Assembly (NCBI GenBank): GCA_020726505.1
Contig: JAHLEZ010000019.1
Coordinates: forward strand, 372,001-436,000
DNA: 64,000 nt
Source of the DNA: Leptodontidium sp. MPI-SDFR-AT-0119
Taxonomy: Eukaryota; Ascomycota; Leotiomycetes; Helotiales; Leptodontidiaceae
Reading direction: 5' to 3'
Shown one piece after another: positions 59,585 to 64,000 of this stretch. Below the pieces are notes generated by a model. It did not search any database and was not told the origin of the DNA. It saw only the letters and a list, made by a program, of their open reading frames with translations. Within the stretch, counting starts at the first letter, position 1; the number at the start of each line of letters is the position of its first letter. The position numbers were made by a program, and so were the translations under genes.

Positions 59585-62332
59585 TTAATCCTCAGCAACC
59601 CAATCCGTAGCCATCTCCCTTAGTTTAAACTTCTGAATCTTCCCACTGGCCGTCTTAGGGTACTCATCAACCCAAAAGACATATCTCGGGACAAGATGAT
59701 TACTCAACCTCTCTCTAACCCATTCCCTCACCATATGTCTCGTCAATACCTTCTCACCCATACCACCCCCAGCTTCTTTGTCCTTACCATCCACATCCCC
59801 ATCCACGCTGGCATCCCCCTCCCCTCTATCATCAACACCCACCCTAACACCCTTATGAACAACCACAAACGCCGCCACCACCTCACCATACCTCTCATCC
59901 GGTACTCCCACCACACTAACCTCACTAACCTCCCCCATCTTAAACACCACATTCTCAATCTCCAAGGGGTGGATATTCTCCCCTCCTCTAATAATCAAAT
60001 CCTTAATGCGGCCCGTGATCTTCACATACCCATCCCCATCCATCTCCGCCTCATCACCCGTGTACATCCACACCTTCTCCCTGCCCTCTCCATCGCGTTC
60101 AACAACTCTAACCTCAGCAGTACGAGATTCATCCCCCCAATACCCTTTCATGACATTATACCCACTCACGACCAACTCACCTCGTTCGCCAATAGGGAGG
60201 ATGCGCTTCCCGTCAGAGACATCGACGACTTTCGCTTCGACGTGCGGGAGGAGTCGACCTACGCTATCGACGCGCTTGATGAGCGGGTCATCCGGGGTCG
60301 TCATGCATGATACGGGACTGGTTTCTGTCATGCCGTAGCAGATCGTTAGGCCGGTTAGGTTGAGTGTCTTGTGGAGTTTTTCCATGAGGCTGCTGGGTAC
60401 GGAACTCCCTGCTGCGATGCCGGTGCGGAGTTGGGAGAAGCCTTTGTATTCGATGGCTTTGTTGGCGAGAAGTTCGAGTCTGGGCGGGGTTAGTATTTCT
60501 CGCTTGTAATTGACTTGGGGACGATATTTGGGGGTTGAACACTTGTGGTTTGATTTGAAGGAGGAAATGGATAATGTTAGGACTTACTCGGCTACAAACA
60601 TAGTCGCTACGCCATAAAGAGCCGTAGCACGCTCTTCTTGGATAGATAACAAAACCGCAGTAGGGTTAAATGCTTCAGAGGGAACGAGGAGTGCTGCTCC
60701 TGTTGTTGCTGTTGCCATGTACCCCAGGATAGAGCCAAAACAGTGGAACATAGGAGGTGGACAGCAGACGACATCAGTGGGTGTTAGACCCATACGGGTA
60801 GCGATGAAGAAGCCATTATTGAGGATACCCGTGTGGGTTAGACAGGCTGCTTTTGGAGTGGAGGTTGTGCCTGATGTGAATTGGACTGAAGACTTGGGGT
60901 TAGTAGACTCCTTTCAAATGCTTTTTGTACACACAAATTGCTTTTCCGAAAAGAAACGGGTCAAGGATCCCCAAATTCAATCCTCAAGTGAACACAGAAA
61001 TGCTTTAGGGGGAAATAACTCACTATTAATAATATCATCGGTCATCAACGGTTCATCAGGCACCACTTCATTCCCTCTCATCCCACTCATCCCATCCAAC
61101 AACTCTCCAAATTCCACCGTGCTCTTCATCCCCTCAATATCAACCCTCCCCTCCGAATTATCTACCAGAATAACATTCTTCAGCGAAGGCACAGACGAGG
61201 ATTCGACTTTACTACTATATAAATCTGGACATATTTGTTTGAGGAGAGTGATATTCTCGCGGGGAGGTTTGAAAGGGAGGTTTGTTTCAGTGCTGATTAT
61301 TAGGTGGGTAGCTGAGAGATGGGAGAGAGCTGCTGTGACTTGTGGGGAGTTGAATGCTGGGTTTAGAGGGACCTGGGTGAGAAGTGTGTTAGCTTGGGAG
61401 TTTCTGATATGATGAGAGTCTTGTGGGGATGCTTCCTCTACTCCAATCCACTAAATACTGGAAGGAGTAACCCCCTACTCCAATTTTGAAGGTCTCAGCT
61501 CTCAGAGCTCCAAGTTTCAACACCCCGCTTTCCAGGAGTAGAAACCATTCAATCAACACTTCACCATCTTCCCTCCCCTCCCCTCCCCTATCATTCCCTC
61601 ACATCTTCCCAACCTCAACTCCCCAACTCAAATCGCACGACCTAATCTAGCACACACATATAGAAGAGCCCCCTCAAAACTCTCTCAGAAGAACCCCCTC
61701 AAAACAACCCCCAAACCCAAACCCAAAATGGAAAAACACAAACTCACCAAAACACCCCCCACCTTCCAAACAGCATAACTAACAACTCCACACTCCCACC
61801 CATTCCCCAGCATAACCGCCACCCGATCCCCCTTCCTGACACCCCTCTCCCGCAGCGCAAACGCAAGAGCCGTACTCCTCTCATCCAACTCTCTATATGT
61901 GAGGCGCGTGTTCTGCGAGCGGGAGATCAGGGCGAGTCGGTCGCCGTGCTGGGAGACGATGGAGGAGAAGTGCGAGGGGATGGTTTGGGTTAGGAGGGGT
62001 GGCTGTGAATGTGGAGGAGGAGGGTTAGCTGGGTGTTTTAAACTGATTGTTTGAACTGAAGGGGGGGGGGGGGGAGGTAAACTTACAGACGAAGGACCGA
62101 TAGCGTGGGATCGTGTCAATAGACCTCGACTTTGCTGTGGATTTCCATATCCAATCCTCATCTCAAGGCTCTTTTCCCTTATCCTCGTCGTCGTAACCCC
62201 ATCCCAGGTCGTAATTCCAGCCTTCAAGCTCGTCGACCTTGAACTTGAACTTCCCCATCGCCATCCCCGTACCCCGCACGCTCTCATCCCCAAGCCCAAG
62301 CTCATTCCATGTCCAATTCCCGCACGCATCAT
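59585..62332 (-). CDS. Acyl-CoA synthetase (ACSF2-like AMP-binding enzyme)
   Basis: Activates a carboxylic acid with ATP and CoA. Five exons, complement(join(59585..60479, 60588..60885, 61024..61372, 61748..62002, 62087..62332)), 680 residues, all in phase. The N-terminus is rich in Arg/Gly/Ser with few acids, a likely mitochondrial presequence. The AMP-binding signature is FTSGTTSTPKAA (standard TSGTTGxPK, the ACSF2 group often differs). Further motifs are CYGMTETSPVS, GERGELVVSGYNVMKGYW, WMYTGDEAEMDGDGYVKITG, RIKDLIIRGGENIHPLEIEN and the catalytic lysine region PKTASGKIQKFKLRE. An insertion rich in Asp/Gly (about 598-622) is unusual. Intron 2 is long (375 bp). Medium-chain fatty acids are the likely substrates by family. 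Confidence 0.92.
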
Positions 62333-64000
62333 AGCGAGATCATCTCCTACTTAGCACTCAGCTATCCCTTTAAACAGCATCAAATGCAAAAGCAGTGTCA
62401 GCGGCAAAGGACGTAGGAAGGTACAGGTTCTACATCGTAGGACGAGTGTACCTCAAGCTCACTCACATAACTCGGTCCTGGAGCTAGGGTCCTGAAGCTC
62501 GGCCTAGCTAATTCCGGGGACGGGACGCTGGCATGGGATGCGGGGTCGTGCCGAAGAGAAGGAAGGCGGGGGGCTTTCCGTTGTGCTTGCTAAGGCCCGG
62601 AGATAATAATATTTAAGCAACTGGCATCTGGTCTTCGTGGTCGAGTATCATGTAATTTTTGTACCCTATCTCTGTGCTGGCTTCAAGATTCGTAAACTAC
62701 GAGGAATGGAAATGGAGGTTTGGGCTTTACAGCATGTCGTTACCTACTTGGAGAGGTGTCCAGAATTAAGATCACTATGGACGGGACGGGTAGGCGAATT
62801 GTCTTAAGATCTTCATCTTCCAGCTGGTAGTGCTGTAGGTATGTACGAACAATAAGTAGCAATGACTGCAAGGGGATTTTTGGCTTCAGTTACTGGTGGA
62901 GTCGTGTCTAGGCAAAATTATGTATTGGGCATACCATTTGAGGGAGCTCTTGCATATTTTTCAAGCTTGGATAGTAGATGTTGGATGGGATGAAGAGAGA
63001 TGTTGATGGGCCGTTTATGATATATCTACATTCCAATCCAACTACCTATTTACAGGTTTGATATCTTGCTTTCCTCCTTCCCTATTTCCCAAGGTAGGAA
63101 ATCAAAGGCCTGAAAGTGGTTGGTTCGTTGGTTGGTCTCTTTTCCCTCCACTTCACTCTACTACCCTGATCTCTCCCTTCTCTTCTTCACCCACCCATTT
63201 CCCCATCCCTCTCTAACCCTAGAATCCATTTCTAGGAACCCGGAGCCAGAGCCAGAGATTCAGGACACAATAACAAACGAAAACAAAACCTCAAAACTCA
63301 AAATCCAACAGCACAAGATTTCAGCCCTTGAAAAACTCGTGTTTCTCTCTCCATCTCCCTCTCCCGTCTCCCGTCTCCACTCTCCTCTCAAGTCCGTGTC
63401 TCTTCTCTGTGTGCTCATATACCCTGTCCTCCTGCCTGTCTTCTAATCAATCGTTCGTTTGCCCGCCGAGTCGCTCGTATGTGCATGTTACACAAACCCA
63501 AACCCAAACCAGAACCCAACTAGCCAAGGCTAGGACTAGGACAAGGACATGGTATGCGGCAGTGCCGTTGCATTGCATTGCATCCAACAAACAGAATAGA
63601 ACAGAACTGTAATGTTGACTTTCCAAGCCCCTAATCTCAATCAACCAAGTTGTGATCCAGTCCATGCATGGACGGATACAAACGAAGCTCCGTCCAGGGG
63701 AGAAAGCGATTTTTCGACAAGACGAAACAAACGAATAGAAAAAAAACCATGTCAAGACTCTAACCTCCCCAAGTCTATTTTTGAAGAAACCCCACAAAAA
63801 CAAGGTCCCCCTTAAACTTTCCCCCTTTCAAATTCCAGCCCAGCTCAAACAAAAAGAAAAGAAAACTATCAAGGACAAGTCGAGAAAGTATTAGGAGGGT
63901 TCCTCTCCATCCGGAGTTCGAAATCAGGGTGTTTCTGGAGGTTGTGTGATGCGCCGCTTATGCAAGGAATTCCAAGGATTTGTACGCCGTGTGATATGCA
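62333..64000. other. Right-end intergenic region
   Basis: 1.7 kb from the synthetase promoter to the window end. CT-rich tracts at 63120-63440 look like a fungal leader, but no start with a conserved frame follows before the edge. A gene may lie just outside. Confidence 0.45.

Noticed and set aside
59696..60310. 204-codon plus-strand frame rich in histidine and isoleucine
   Set aside because: Antisense to the conserved C-terminal half of the acyl-CoA synthetase.
1..64000. tRNA or rRNA genes
   Set aside because: No cloverleaf with A and B box motifs or rRNA-like segment was noticed by eye; a tRNAscan run would be needed to exclude them.

Overview
The window looks like nuclear DNA of a filamentous ascomycete (Pezizomycotina). 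Genes are split by short introns of about 46-110 bp with GTAAGT/GTATGT-type donors and CTAAC-like branch sites, and families such as HET, HeLo and DUF7053 are typical of these fungi. Gene-rich DNA of balanced composition alternates with AT-rich blocks of dead transposons whose stops are mostly C-to-T type, the signature of repeat-induced point mutation (RIP). A member of Leotiomycetes is my best guess, but that is inference from protein similarity recalled from memory.

Layout. 1-4754 holds housekeeping genes: the N-terminal part of an ATR/Mec1-type checkpoint kinase (cut by the window edge), divergent COX16, and dihydroxyacetone kinase. 5910-12005 is decayed: a glycinamide-ribonucleotide-synthetase-only gene with a frameshift, a frameshifted ankyrin gene, and a HET-domain gene with two in-frame stops. 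12157-13989 is a RIP-degraded Fot1/pogo-like DNA transposon with intact 52-bp inverted ends and a TA duplication. 14300-17356 holds weak remnants, a 57-residue secreted peptide gene and an alpha/beta hydrolase. 18080-22420 is a large secreted, mucin-like, repeat-rich protein. 23452-36909 is a conserved block: PARP-type zinc finger protein, MED17, phosphofructokinase, IMP-specific 5'-nucleotidase ISN1 and a DUF7053-like protein.

38997-53725 is the most unusual part. Two intact, intronless, same-strand signalling genes face each other across about 8.5 kb of dead transposons: a 1356-residue protein kinase with ankyrin repeats and a ZZ zinc finger, and a 623-residue HeLo-domain protein with a degenerate kinase domain, an MLKL-like layout. 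The block between them contains a chromodomain gypsy element (43486-50051) inserted into an older unidentified element whose possible inverted ends lie at 43267 and 51721. Further transposon debris follows to about 56160. 59585-62332 is a mitochondrial-type acyl-CoA synthetase, and the rest of the right end shows no gene.

How the genes relate: most neighbours are independent housekeeping genes. The HET pseudogene, ankyrin pseudogene, kinase-ankyrin-ZZ gene and HeLo-pseudokinase gene all belong to families linked to non-self recognition and regulated cell death in fungi, so the accessory parts of this window resemble a recognition-type locus with active turnover.
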